NCBI GenBank assembly: GCA_963978905.1
Contig: OZ022258.1
Coordinates: 31,066,716-31,130,715, forward strand
Direction: 5' to 3'
Length of the DNA: 64,000 nt
Origin: Trichostrongylus colubriformis
Taxonomy: Eukaryota; Nematoda; Chromadorea; Rhabditida; Trichostrongylidae
Below, one piece after another: positions 24,341 to 35,900 of the stretch (its first letter is position 1; every line of letters starts with the position of its first letter). The position numbers were made by a program, and so were the translations under genes. Under the pieces are notes generated by a model, which was given only the letters and a program-made list of their open reading frames with translations, did no database searches and had not been told where the DNA came from.

Positions 24341-26269
24341 TGCAGCCACTGAAGACTCCATATTTTAACGAAGGTGAATGTAGTGAGCCACAGCTTGCTC
24401 CTGCGTTCAGAGGAACATTTCGGAAACATTTTGCCCCAATACCTTTATCCCTTTCGTTTCCCTATGTTTTGTATACTTGGCGGGTGTGAGCCGTGAGCAA
24501 AATTCACCCCCCGGTACATCCCTTGCGAAAGTGTCGCACAGATATCATCTTTGACAAACTCAGAATTTATTTTTACCGGTAAAGTTAACGAATGTCGAGT
24601 CGAGGAAGCATTTACATATCGCCTTCACAGTGCAAATAAACCAGAAAGGAGCTACCATCTTAGATATGCGATTTCCTATTCTGCAAATGTTTGCGAAAAG
24701 TGACACAAAAATTAGGTAAACTGTTGATGACTAGTCTGCTCAAAGCACTGTCTTTACCATATCACGTTCTTGTGCTTTGAATTTTTCGGACTCTCCCTCG
24801 GAATGTTCATATGGCTCGGCGTTCCCGCAATGAAAGTAGGTTACGCACATGTTCCACGTAGAGCAATCTTTTCCCAGCCAAGAGTTCACTATTAGTATCA
24901 ATTCGTTGTTAGTACATATCTTCCAGAGAGCGATTCCAGCAAACGCTGAGCATCGAGTTTCGATATTAAGAGTAGTTTGGAATCACGGGTTCACCACTTT
25001 CGGATCGCTCGCGTTTTTGTGTATGGTTTAGTGAGAGAATACTTCTTGTCCTGGCGACCAATTTGCTGTTGCAAGCAGGAGGCAAATTGAGACCGCTTCC
25101 TTGCTCGCTTTGTGGTGCAAAATCTGGACCAATTTTCTACATATTTTCCCTATTTCCTGTTTTTGCAAGGCAGTGCAGATGGACAGATTTATGGATGTAT
25201 GCATTGTAATGCGACAACACCTTAATTGTTTGGACGGCTTATGGGTGTCTTCTCAAAAATCCACTTCAGTCACTACTTCTACCGGAAACTAAACCATGTT
25301 CACTCGTCCCTGAAGAAGAGCCGCCATTGAAAACTGAACTCACCAAATTCTCATATAATAAGAACTACCACACGTTTTTAACAGGTGCGACCACCCCAGA
25401 AGAGCGGACCTCAAGGTATTCGAGGTACTCAGAGCTCCAAGTTCATTTATCCAAGTTTTGACCTTCTGAATGATAACGTGTCCCACAACTTAGCAGGGAA
25501 TGTCGCAGGTTCCTTGGCCAGCGCTTATCCGTGACTATCGCCCCACCAAAAAAAGCTGAAGGAGCACAACGGTGGCACAGTCCCACCATTTGGTTGTAAG
25601 ATGGATCAAACAGTCATTGGCATATTTTGTCAGATTGGAGGCAAATACGTACTGTTCCTATTTATTGATTATTAGCAATATAACAGCTGGATGGCTACCG
25701 CTGCAGTGATCCCGAACTTTTGAAGGAGAAACGGTCAAACATATCTAAACTGATATCATGTCCGTTCGTGCGATAGACTTCGGTATGACTTTGTTTCCGG
25801 TCAATACTTTCTACGAGAAAAATAGAAAATTTCATCGTTGCTCACAAAGTCTTGGGAAAGATTTCAAATTATTTCTTATTCACCCATTCCATAGCATAGA
25901 GGAACGATTCCATATTCAAGTGCACCTATTTTTTCCTAGAGGTACTTCCAGTTCTTCCATATTTTGAAATATTGTTGGGAACTGGTTCTGCTGAGTACCC
26001 ACCAGCGTCTCAATGGTGATGTAGAGGAACTGATCTGCAAATGTATGGTTTATTAAATCAATCACAGCTGATGTGATTTTTTACTCACCAAAAAGAAAAC
26101 GAACGCTTATAGCAACATAGCCGAAAAAACGCTGTTATGAGAATTGCTGCGTTTCAGTTGCCAATCAAGTAATTTCGGTGAGATGGTAGCGGCTTTGACT
26201 TTTTCCCGTTTTCTACAATTTCTTTTCTTCAGTATTAATTTTTCCACCCTATGGACGTAACCCACGTGA
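24341..26269. other. Intergenic, no gene seen
   Basis: A Cys-pair fragment (LPCSLCGAKSG, near 25100) and another in a different frame (GCMHCNATTP, near 25195) might be exon pieces, but no splice model joins them. The rest holds nothing recognisable. The spacer of the tRNA cassette begins shortly before 26270. Confidence 0.4.
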
Positions 26270-26340
26270 GCGTTCGTGGTGTAATGGTTAGCATGGATGC
26301 CTTCCAAGCATTTGACGGGGGTTCGATTTCCCTGAACGCA
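26270..26340 (+). tRNA. tRNA-Gly(TCC), copy 1, diverged
   Basis: A cloverleaf with acceptor GCGTTCG, D-loop AATGGTTA and anticodon loop CTTCCAA (anticodon TCC). This copy is 71 nt. It lacks one C in the T-arm 3' strand and has substitutions that weaken the T stem and the last acceptor pair. It may be a decaying copy of the array. Confidence 0.7.
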
Positions 26341-26429
26341 ACACTGTTGCACATGCCGTATGAACGCAGTTTCTCATCGTGACGCTGCACCAAATCTCTT
26401 ATCCACCGTGGTCGCTGACGCCCACGTAA

Positions 26430-26501
26430 GCGTTCGTGGTGTAATGGTTAGCATGGATGCCTTCCAAGCATTCGACGGGGGTTCGATTCCCCCCGAACGC
26501 A
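26430..26501 (+). tRNA. tRNA-Gly(TCC), copy 2
   Basis: A 72-nt cloverleaf with full acceptor pairing (GCGTTCG with CGAACGC), anticodon loop CTTCCAA and T-arm GGGGG-TTCGATT-CCCCC. The internal promoter B box GGTTCGATTCC is intact. A TTTT tract follows a few bases downstream as a possible RNA polymerase III terminator. Confidence 0.93.
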
Positions 26502-26589
26502 GCACTTTTGCAAATGCCGTATGAACGCAGTTTCTCACGCGACGCTGCACCAGATCTCTTATCCACCGTGGTCGCTGGCGCCCACGTAA

Positions 26590-26661
26590 GCGTTCGTGGT
26601 GTAATGGTTAGCATGGAAGCCTTCCAAGCATTCGACGGGGGTTCGATTCCCCCCGAACGCA
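26590..26661 (+). tRNA. tRNA-Gly(TCC), copy 3, anticodon-stem mismatch
   Basis: Same as copy 2 except for a T to A change in the anticodon stem (GGAAGC instead of GGATGC), which creates an A-A mismatch. The anticodon and all other stems are unchanged, so function may be reduced. Confidence 0.85.
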
Positions 26662-26750
26662 ACACTTTTGCACATGCCGTATGAACGCAGTTTCTCATCG
26701 CGACGCTGCACCAGATCTCTTATCCACCGTGGTCGCTGACGCCTGCGTAA

Positions 26751-26822
26751 GCGTTCGTGGTGTAATGGTTAGCATGGATGCCTTCCAAGCATTCGACGGG
26801 GGTTCGATTCCCCCCGAACGCA
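26751..26822 (+). tRNA. tRNA-Gly(TCC), copy 4
   Basis: A 72-nt cloverleaf identical in structure to copy 2, with intact acceptor, D, anticodon and T arms and the B box. It is the last full cassette of the array. Downstream the spacer sequence reappears in reverse orientation at about 26842-26895. Confidence 0.93.
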
Positions 26823-26895
26823 ACAGTTTTGCAAATGCGCACAGAAACGCTTACGTGGGCGTCAGCGAGCACGGTGAATAAGAGATCTGGTGCAG

Positions 26896-28251
26896 ATGTG
26901 AAGCATGTGTTGATGTTGACTCTGGGATACGCTGGATCGTCCAAATGGATTCGGTTATTCAGTCCAAGAAATGCCCTTCCGCGCGAACGCAAAACTTGTA
27001 CCCATTGAATGTAGACCGAAGGCGAACTCTGATGCTTAGGGTACTGAAATAGCGTCTATTGAGATCGTTTTCTTCTCATCCACACACATAAGTATGATTT
27101 TTATTCTGATATCCTAAAAAAATTAGAACTGCATCACAACTCTATCATGTCTATTTGGGTCAGTCATTCAACGTTTTTGCCTCCGTATGGACGTTGAGGG
27201 GCATGAAGGTAAAGGACGGTTGCGAGTAAAGGCGGTCGAGTGGGTTCAAGGCGTCAGCATTGAACAGCGCTCTGCTGACGTACTACCTCAGGCTTAGGGC
27301 TGACCTTGGCTGGAAAACTATTTCATTCGAGGTAAACTATTCGCGGTGACATCGAGAAATTATCGTACGTAAATGAAATAAATAAATCGGTAAACAACGT
27401 GAAAGAAATGTAATCTTTATTCCCAATAAAGGTGGCCTCGACGTTGAAGATTTCCATGCGCCATAGGCGTCTTACTCCACAGGGTGGTTTTCAGTTTCTA
27501 TCCCCTCAGTTGGATGTTATCTAGGCTGCAACTTACGTATCAGTTGCGGGGTGACCTAGCACAATCGAATAGCTTACTGGTACGTGCTTATCACCCTCAC
27601 AAAGACTGCCTTGGGCATACGCATATCCACGCAAGTCTCTGCAAAGGGCCGTTATGTAGTGAACTTGTGTGGACGGAAAGTCGTAAGCATAAGGGATAGC
27701 AATGATATCAGGAAACGTATTTTTCTGCACTCAGTTCATATAGTGGACTCCTACCTCTCATATTCGTACACAAATAAAGAACCGTATCCCACCGTAATCT
27801 CATGAGTGATCAAATAATTTCTTCATTTTTGCGTGCAGATATATCGGGACAACTCGCTCTTCTGAGCATAAATCAAACCACAAGGTTTTGGACAATGCTC
27901 GACGCTCTTACGGAGAAATGTGGGCGTGATGTCCCTGACAAACACTTGAGCACAGCAATGTCCTTCAACACATCAAGACATTAACGAGAAATCGCGGTAT
28001 TCAAGTTGGAAAAACATCGAGGCCACTAGTATCTTCGAGCCATTTAACTGTCTATTTTGTCTTGCTAGTGTACTTGCTTCCATCTGAATCCCTTGTGCCT
28101 ATACCGTTTACGGTTGAATACGTTGCGATCTAATTTCTAGTTAGAAGTTTTTGCCTTCTAAATTCCTATAGGTGTCTTGCCACACCTGTCTCTTTCTCTG
28201 TAACCTGCTAAAGTGAAGAAGGCAATGCATACACGGTCACACGCCTCTTTC
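26896..28251. other. Intergenic, no gene seen
   Basis: A tRNA-like 3' tail (CGCGAACGCAAAACTTG) lies near 26980, possibly a leftover of the tRNA cassette. The open frames at 27484-27984 are short and motif-free. Confidence 0.4.
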
Positions 28252-28440
28252 TTAAAGGCACCGGGAGGGGGGCAAGGGCGGAATAACGTTTACAAAAACA
28301 ATGGCGTCTGAAAACAAACATATGGGTTCGGTAGATACAATGTGTAACGAAACCGGCGTTGAAAAACGCGCCATAGGGCGCGCTTCCGTCCGAACTGCAA
28401 GCTTCCATGGCCGAGCCACGCTTCGTTCATTTTTAAGCTT
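28252..28440 (+). repeat. R1 repeat copy
   Basis: It begins TTAAAGGCACCGGGAGGGG, the best-preserved form of the R1 start, and runs into a CGCGCTTCCGTCCGAACTGC block that recurs in related form near 39.88 kb. Confidence 0.6.
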
Positions 28441-28569
28441 GTCTTCGGCCTGATGTAACCTTATTTTTGAATTATTTCCTCTTTAGACTGTTTTCTAGTG
28501 ACATATTTTACTTGTTTACTTATGGATCTTCTTAATTGTGCATTTCTATACCTGAAAATCTCAGAAGGG

Positions 28570-28789
28570 TCAAATAAAGTCGGGGGGGGGACGCAACTTT
28601 GCGTCGACGTCGAAGCTCCTTTCCCTTACTAGGCTTAGGCTAAAATTGCTATCCCCTCCTCTCATTAAAAAGCATCTGTCAAAGCATAGGTCTCATCTGC
28701 TTTAGCCTAACCCTAGGAAGGGAAAGGAGCTCCGACGTGGGTGAAAATTTTGCGTCTCCCCTCCCCCCCCCCCCCCCGACTTTAGTTGA
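28570..28789. mobile_element. MITE-like inverted-repeat element with poly-G/poly-C ends
   Basis: Left arm 28570-28646 and right arm 28701-28789 are imperfect reverse complements. They share TCAAxTAAAGTCGGGGG at the tips and AGCTCCTTTCCCTT with a TTAGGCTAAA block inside. The tips carry runs of 9 G and 15 C. No coding capacity. The target site duplication was not determined. Confidence 0.65.
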
Positions 28790-28859
28790 CCCGTAAGTAC
28801 ATCTAGAAACAATATAAGAAAGAACAAAGTAAAAACCAAAAGGAAAAAAACAAATCTAT

Positions 28860-28994
28860 AATAGAACCATCTTCTTTTGGCACCATGCCAAGGCGTCAAA
28901 TTGGCGAGTTTGTGCAATGGCGGCCACTCAAACTCGTCCACACTACGTCCGTTCTACAGTAAGCCAAAATTACCCCCTCCTGGTGTCTTTAAAG
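28860..28994 (-). repeat. R1 repeat copy, minus strand
   Basis: The reverse complement begins TTTAAAGACACCAGGAGGGG followed by TAATTTTGGCTTA, matching the R1 start seen at 28252 and 40186. Confidence 0.6.
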
Positions 28995-29620
28995 CAATAG
29001 CCTCTCAGTGCTCAGTCAGTGCTAACCCCTCCCACCGTGGGCGGTGCTTGCGCAGAAATGGTAAAAAATCGGGTAATTTAGGGATGGGCCTGTAGAGTTC
29101 GGGCAAGTTAGGGTTCGGTAGGGCCATAACCCAAGTGAGCCTGGAGGGATCGGGCAAGTCAGGATTGGGTAGAAGCCCACCCACGTGAACGGAGCACATA
29201 AGTTCTAAGGCTAACTCCGCCCACCATGAGCACGGCTTCCGCGGAAATCGCTATGTGCTCAATTCAAGTCCTCGCTTGGGTTCCAAGAATCGTGAAGGTC
29301 AGGGATGGCTTTGCTGAGGTCGCGCAAGTAAGGACTGAGTAGGGACCGACCAAAGTTTATGGAGCAAACAAGAAGCAAATTAAAAACGGACCTGGAGATG
29401 TTGGGCTAGTTAGGATGGGGTAGGGGTCTTGGAGCACATAAGTTCTAAGCCCGCTCCGCCCACTATAGGCGGAGCTAGGACGAAAATCGATGGTTGATCA
29501 AATTTAGGTCCTCGTTCGGGCGCCAAGATTCGCGGAGGTTACGAAAGGGCCTGGAGAGGTCGAGAAAGCTAGGATTCAGTAGGGACCGACCTTCAATTTT
29601 CTTTTCGTATTCGGATCAAA
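28995..29620 (+). repeat. Degenerate tandem repeat, about 240-bp period
   Basis: GGAGCACATAAGTTCTAAG occurs at 29191 and again at 29431. Each is followed by a CTCCGCCCAC block, a GGTCCTCG-like block and AGTAGGGACCGACC. An earlier diverged unit lies at 29000-29190, and another fragment with GGAGCACACATGACC and CTCCTCCCACCG sits at 30031. Probably a satellite-like or transposon-internal repeat. Confidence 0.7.
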
Positions 29621-29859
29621 TCCTGCCATTCCCTTGAAGGGAAACTATATAGTGGGCAGGGGTTATAGGTGGGTATGGTGACTCTTAGTTTCACCCAGAG
29701 TCGATGGTTGGAGGTTCGATTACAATATTTACAAACCGCATATTACCCACATCAGAGCCTATTCTTGCCGCAATGCGCGCGGAGCGCGCATGCGGAAGTC
29801 GCTACCTGTTACGAAATCGGCAAAGCCACCTGGCAGGAGCAGCGAAGCCGCCTCACGAT

Positions 29860-29990
29860 GACTGGCCGGCTTCAACCGGCCAATCCGACTGGTCTGTTAT
29901 ATATAATGCTACATCTGTCTGTCTCTCCGTCCGTCTGTCCGTGCCTTTGCCTGTCACAAAATTAGAAATTACATGAAAAACATCCGTGGA
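29860..29990 (+). repeat. Fragment of the CTGTCTGTC repeat family
   Basis: TTATATATAATGCTACATCT followed by CTGTCTGTCTCTCCGTCCGT and GTCACAAAATTAGAAATTAC matches the start of the repeat units at 45.9, 47.3 and 47.85 kb. A B-box-like GGTTCGATTAC lies just upstream near 29712 but no tRNA cloverleaf was recognised. Confidence 0.5.
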
Positions 29991-30320
29991 GATGGGGTCA
30001 AGCTTGGTATGCGTAGGGCATGGGACAACAAGGAGCACACATGACCGAGCTAAGCTCCTCCCACCGTTGGCAGGGCGTGCACTCAAACGTTCGGTCTTCG
30101 GATCGAAGTGTTCTTCCAGTTTGAAATGATGCTCACATGGAGAAGAGCTGGAATAAGGTCAGACATGAGTCTCTGAAAGTTGTGAAAGAGGTCTGGGCTC
30201 AGTGGGCGGAACGTACCCTCAATGGGTGGTACATACAACAAAAACTCGTAACTCGGTTCCAACGCATTACAGAAACTAGGAAAATTATTGTAGATATGAC
30301 TAATGTTCAAGCCATCTTAA

Positions 30321-30840
30321 AGGCACATTCCAGGATTAGGGGAACATTGCAGTCCTTTCACATAACCTAATAGTTCCCCAAACGGGCAGGGAGGCTGTGC
30401 ACATATCGAAGCGCGATGATGAGTCATCGGAGCGCGCGGAGCTCTCGAAGCCAGCTCGGCCGCACCCTGGAGCTCGGGCGCGCCCATTCCAGACGTGATT
30501 GCTGGCAATGACGGTGGCAATGATGGCAACAACGTGGCAAATGAGGCCTACGATTTGTGTGATAATACTATAAGATAAGGAAGAGATGCCAATGATAAAG
30601 GAGACATTGACATGAGAAAACAGGTGATATCCTAGAGTTCCTTCTGATACCAGCCAGCGGGAACTGATTCAAAGGCTCGTTTTCACGCGGTAATCTCGTC
30701 TAAGCCCAGATGACAGGAGGTCTTATTTTTGCCCTTTTCGGGAACTTTTTTTGGATTTTTCTTAGTCGGCGTATTCCTCAGCATCTCGGATTTCATAGCT
30801 AAGCGCTTTCACCCACTCAGGGTAATCCTGGAATGTGCCT
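30321..30840. mobile_element. 520-bp non-autonomous element with TTAA target duplication
   Basis: Bases 30321-30338 (AGGCACATTCCAGGATTA) are the exact reverse complement of 30823-30840. Both ends abut TTAA (30317-30320 and 30841-30844). Duplication of TTAA is the hallmark of piggyBac-type transposition, which I infer. The tips do not show the usual CCY start of piggyBac elements, so the superfamily is tentative. The interior is GC-rich near 30420-30490 and non-coding. Confidence 0.75.
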
Positions 30841-30844
30841 TTAA

Positions 30845-32185
30845 ACATACCTAAAGTGACCAGAGATCCGCTCACAACAGGCGAAGCGTGTAAACAGCCT
30901 CGTGCTCGCAGCAGGACTTGCATTTCGGTTCTAAGAACCGCGAAATGTACGGGTGTCAGTCATGGCTAAAACTATAGACTATCGGACAAAACTCCGCGGT
31001 AGTAGAAACTTTTGCAGTGGTGGACGGAGCTGGAGCCAGAAATTCGAAATGTGCTTCGGGAAAGATCTGAAGACAGGAAAAAAAAGGGATAAAAGTCAAA
31101 GGTGAGTGAAGCTCACAGTGACCGGCCGGCGACGATGCGGGCAGGGACAAAATTGAAAATGCGTATAACGACATCATGCAATTTTGAGACTGGTAAAATT
31201 TACAATATTATAATAGTAATAGTAATGTAAGAGGATGGAAACCGTCCACTGAACCACACTACTATGTAGGAAACAAAATTGTTCCACCGGGAACATCTTT
31301 ATAGATGTCAACATCAATTGATAGTGATCGATTATCGTTTTTGTGTTGTGTAAAGAGGAGAGAAGTACATAGCAGCAGACCACTCTTCTGTTCTTCGTGC
31401 TACATGCGATGTGGTAATGAATGCAGAGTGAAGATCATAGAGAAAAAGCAATTTTGAATGACTTACTGAAGTCCGTGCTTTTCCGCTCACAGTGTGCGCC
31501 AGCCAACTGATATGTTATAAGCGGAAATGTTTGACGGGAGATTTACAACTCACATACCACCAATCGGAAAGTCTCGATTTTTTATGTGTAATGGGGGATA
31601 GGTGGGGGCACATAAACCGTCTTTGGTAACGACTGATAAAAAGAGATTTGCGGTAAACTTTTTGTATAGGAGGGAAATGTGCCTTGTGATATCAAGCATG
31701 TTGGAGCACCCCCTTCGAAGGCAGGAAAGAAAGGGTTTCTTAAGGTATATCCTGACTATTCCAGCTATATTCTAACTGAATTTAGCAATCTGTGAGGTTT
31801 CTGTTCTGAATCCCATTTTCTCCTTAATGTATGTGGTTGAATTATCAACGTGCCGTTGTAATTCCACTCATTCAACACCACCAGCTTTTCCGGCGCGCAA
31901 TACTTCCCGCATCACATAACGTAACAATCCAGTTAAGAGAAATAGGGCTTGATGTGTGCTTATAGCGATTCAAAATGAGCCCGTTTTGCATGAGTGTACG
32001 TGCGATGTTGTGCGCTATCAAAGCTGGTAACGTACAAAGCAGCAAAGGGCTAGTGTTAAACGATAGTTCAAACAGTAGCATATCGTCAGTCATGCAAGCT
32101 GGTGCTGGATCCACTAAGGATTCAAGACAGTAAAGTGACTGTAGCACTGGAACGAAAAAATTCACCATAGAAAGTTGCTCTGTAG
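30845..32185. other. Intergenic, no gene seen
   Basis: AT-rich sequence with short motif-free frames on both strands, including a 105-codon minus-strand frame at 31872-32189 that overlaps equally plausible + strand frames. None is supportable. Confidence 0.4.
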
Positions 32186-32424
32186 GCATTCAAAAATTAT
32201 TGGACAAGTTTGTGGCGAAACCTTGTGATTATTGGAGCACTGGCTTTCCGCAATTATACGATTATGACGACTCAATCATCTCCGCTTTCGAGAAGTGGAG
32301 GGTCGGTATCACCGAACTTTACTGTCACAACATTGCGCAGGGAAACATCAAGAAAAATTGCTGGGCTTCAATAGATAGAAGTCGTGTCGATTCTGACAGC
32401 AACCGCGGTACTACCTCTGACTAG
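32186..32424 (+). CDS. Candidate exon upstream of the bestrophin gene, frame ambiguous
   Basis: After a CTCTGTAG acceptor one frame reads YWTSLWRNLVIIGALAF and a Ser/Thr/Arg-rich tail to a stop at 32374. Another frame reads DKFVAKPCDYWSTGFPQLYD and stays open to 32424. Both look protein-like, so at most one is real. If the first, it would be a membrane-protein C-terminal tail. Confidence 0.2.
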
Positions 32425-32900
32425 TTTTTGGAACAGGGCGCTATTGTATCATAGTCCGAAGAGGAAGACTGTGCATCGCTATTCAAACCAAATGACATCT
32501 CATTTGTTGCCATGTTGTGGAAAAGAACCAAAGAGGAGCACAGAACAATAAGTTGCAGTGGAATGCAAGGTTCTGCCGCAAACAACAGAGCACTCCTTTT
32601 GAGAAAACCCCACGAGCAACAGCAGACCCTTTACCTCTTCACCTGCGAATTAGTGACTTTCTTGGCCATGGAGAGAACCCCCTCGCGTGGACGTTAAATT
32701 GTTGTTTGTTACCGTGTGGTGCTGTCACTGTTAGTCAGATTGCAATGCATAGTCGGATGCCTAGCGATCAACCCATTACTGTCATTCTATTTACTATGGA
32801 AGGTTCACCTTATTTTTTTTCGCATTGGAACCCTCTAAACAATAATGACGATACTCCGATATCCGTAATTACGTGAGCAAAGAGACATCGACCTATAATA
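32425..32900. other. Upstream region of the bestrophin gene
   Basis: No recognisable gene. Contains a 119-codon motif-free frame at 32517-32876. A core promoter could not be located. Confidence 0.4.
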
Positions 32901-32925
32901 AAAACTTCAGAAGAAAACCGGTAGG
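32901..32925 (+). promoter_or_regulatory. Possible trans-splice (spliced leader) acceptor
   Basis: AAAACTTCAG ends at 32910, leaving a 15-base 5' UTR before the bestrophin ATG at 32926. A TTCAG acceptor so close to a start codon is common at spliced-leader sites in nematodes. An upstream cis exon is the alternative. Confidence 0.4.
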
Positions 32926-35900
32926 ATGACCATCTCATACGACGAGGAGTTCTCGTCGTTGATGCTTCGATGGCGTGGTTCACTTTGGAAGGCTGTACTC
33001 AAAGATCTCATCGCTTTCTACATCGGATATTATGTGATTCTGGCAGTGCAGGTATCGACAAAGAATATGGTACAGTTTTAATTGTAACTCTAAATTGTGG
33101 TTTCAGTGGTATGTGCTTGACGAAAAGCAGAAGGAGTACTTCACAGGATGGATTCACTGGTGTGAAATCGGTTCTCAGTACATCCCACTCTCTTTCCTTC
33201 TCGGTTTCTTCGTCTCAGTGATTGTTGCAAGATGGTAATGCTCAAACTAGTGTTTCATAGAAAGATACAGAGGCGCTTCGTTTAGGTGGGAACAGTTCAA
33301 TTGGATCTCGTGGCCGGATAAGATGATGATGATGGTGTCAGCGTGTTTGCCCGGGAAGGAAAATCTCCAAATTCGCCAAGCTATTGCCAGATGGTCATCG
33401 CTTCAAGTAACCTTTTGATTCAGCTTATCCCAAGCAAGAGCTCCACTGTGCACTATTCAGGCTGCTGTAGCCTGGTCAGGCATCTCCGTACGGACGCTTA
33501 AACGATTCCCAACAGAACGTCACATGGTGGAGGCCAAACTGATGACCGAAGAGGAGTACGACATGTACATGAGTTGCGATGCTCCACACGGCAAATGGTA
33601 AGTTCTTCCTTTTTTTTTGTGGGTGTCTTGTTAGCAACAGCACGCCACCAAGGTCACCTGACACAGCAGTCAGCAACATCATTGTATACTGGCGGGATCC
33701 CTATCTATAATAGTACGGGTACAGCATTCACTCACTGATCAAAATGACACAACAGCACTGTAAATCCAATTGATTTGGCAGCACATAACCCTAAGTAACT
33801 AGCATCGTTGAGGTGATCCGTCATTTCCGCCTTCTCATAAAAAGATTTTTTAAGAGACAAGAGGTCGAAGAGCCTCACGGTGACAGAGTGCCAAAAACTA
33901 GCTATGGAGGAGATAAAAGGGAGCAGGTGATGAGGACGGCATAGGGAGAGTCACAGTTTGTGGCACGACAAGGTCACGACTATTAAGTCGCCTTCATACT
34001 CTGCGTTGGCGGCTGCAGGGCTGCCAGGATATCGAGGCAGAGGGGCACGAAACAGGGACGAAATAGCTACGCTCTGTCGTCGGCTGTGCAAAGATAGGAG
34101 GTGTATTTGGACAGACTTTGCAATCTCGGGAGACTCCACGCTTGTACCGGTAATTGTATGAGAAATCGATTTGCAAGTTAAGAGCTAAGTACGCCAGCTC
34201 AGTTCTCTAATATCACTGCCACACGAATTTCATCAAGAGTTGTTCGCTACAGTAATCTGAAAAGCGGAAGTAGCAAAAAGAGTGGCGAGATAAAATGAAT
34301 TGAGATGCGATTTTCAAATATCAGCCATTGAGGCGGATTAGAACTTCGCGATAGATATTCTGCATACGGATCTAAATGCTTGCAAATAGGGTCAAGCAGA
34401 GGTCAAGGAACCCCAGGGTGGTGGTCTTATTACTCAAAAAATTTCGTGCAGCTATGTCTAGACCCCATTTGTAATGCTTTCCGAATCCACTATTCGAAGA
34501 ACCACCTACCTTTGATACATTACCAAATTTCGCACTACTGCCATGTGTGGTGAAATGAGCTTCTAGGCAGCGCTTCCGGATAAGGCTCATTGCAAGCGAT
34601 GGTACATCCATAGTAAAAAATTTTGGGCACTATTTGCCTAAGCAACCTTACGAGCTCGCATCATGGTGGGGTGAAAGAAGTAATTTCCGGGAACATCTCG
34701 ATATTTCAGAAATTTGCATTCAGAGGTAATCTGATTCATAGAGATTGATCATGATACCCATTCGGCGGGAAAGCGCCTGATGTCAGCGGCACAAGCGTCA
34801 GCGTCAAATGGGGTGAATCCTCGAATTTCTATGGCGCGGGCACCATAAGGTTTCGCGCCAAAAGAGTATGGTATTCTTACTCGGGAGGTCAAGTTACCCT
34901 TATTATCAAGCGCTAGGCGACTTTGGTGAATCACCCTACTTTGGCGCCGGCGGCAGGCGGGATCGTGCCAGGTCACTGTCACATTAGTGTTCTACTGGCA
35001 AATTACCCCTGGGCACAAGTTTCTAGCCAAATCGAAATGTTCCCGAAAAATCACTCTCTCAATAGCATCAAGGTTAATGCTGCTGCGCATGTTTTGAGAA
35101 TTAGTTTCCCACATAGCATATATGATGATATATGCCTTGATATAACAAAGACAATGTTGCAGGTTTGTGCCAATTATTTGGATTGTGAACCTAATAAAAA
35201 AGCAGTATGCCGCCAAGAAAATTGACACTATCCAGATGGATATGCTCCTGAGACAGGTATGTCTATGTTTTGAAAAGTCCCTTCAAAGCAGAAATATTGA
35301 GCATCAGGCCTACGAGAAATGTTAAACATCAGGGCTTACGAGATTTCCAACACATTTTGAAGGAATTACCTTCACTATACATTGAATTTTTACTGTATTC
35401 GTGTTATCCAGTTCCTGTGCGTGATGATAAGGCTGTGACAAGTTCACGTTAACGTGTTCTGGACTTTCTATTTTCAGGTCTACAGCTATCGCGACGGATT
35501 CGCCATGCTTTTCGTATACGACTGGGTGAAGATTCCTCTTGTTTACACTCAGGTCAGAAGTTTTTTGGTGTGTGTCATTGAGACGAATAGTTCGCGTCTG
35601 GGCGCCTGGCGCTTGACACGATGAATGTGGATTAGGAGTACCACACTGGCTGGGTCTCAAAGCGACGCAGTGTTCTGCATCTTGTTTACCTGTATCACCT
35701 TAAGTCCCTTGCTCATCGAGAGTCTCAGGCGGGCGCCAGCAACGTCTCCATTCGTCCCTGTCGCGAGCCAGAGTATTCCGGTGAACTCTTCCAGCTCCAG
35801 ATACGCGTAGCCTCTCGCTCTCTTCGCGTAGAGCTTTCGTGAAGATGTCTGGCCACCGGACAGGCGGTCGTCCAGGAATTCGTTTGACGGCCCCGAGGGT

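Larger units (their letters stand above)
26240..26895 (+). repeat. 160-bp tandem cassette carrying tRNA-Gly, four copies plus inverted spacer
   Basis: tRNA starts are spaced 160, 160 and 161 bp. The spacers are nearly identical (ATGCCGTATGAACGCAGTTT, then CACCAGATCTCTTATCCACC). This shows amplification of tRNA plus spacer as a unit. After the fourth tRNA, part of the spacer is present as a reverse complement without a tRNA. Confidence 0.9.

Noticed and set aside
26399..26992. Repetitive open frames of 75-99 codons over the tRNA array
   Set aside because: They translate the tandem tRNA cassettes; the tRNA genes explain the sequence.
29690..29760. tRNA-like segment with a GGTTCGATTAC B box
   Set aside because: No acceptor stem or complete cloverleaf could be paired, so a tRNA or tRNA-derived SINE is not supported.
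34749..34982. Minus-strand GC-rich frame of 77 codons in bestrophin intron 4
   Set aside because: No motif or splice borders; the GC-rich patch looks like a dispersed repeat rather than a nested gene.
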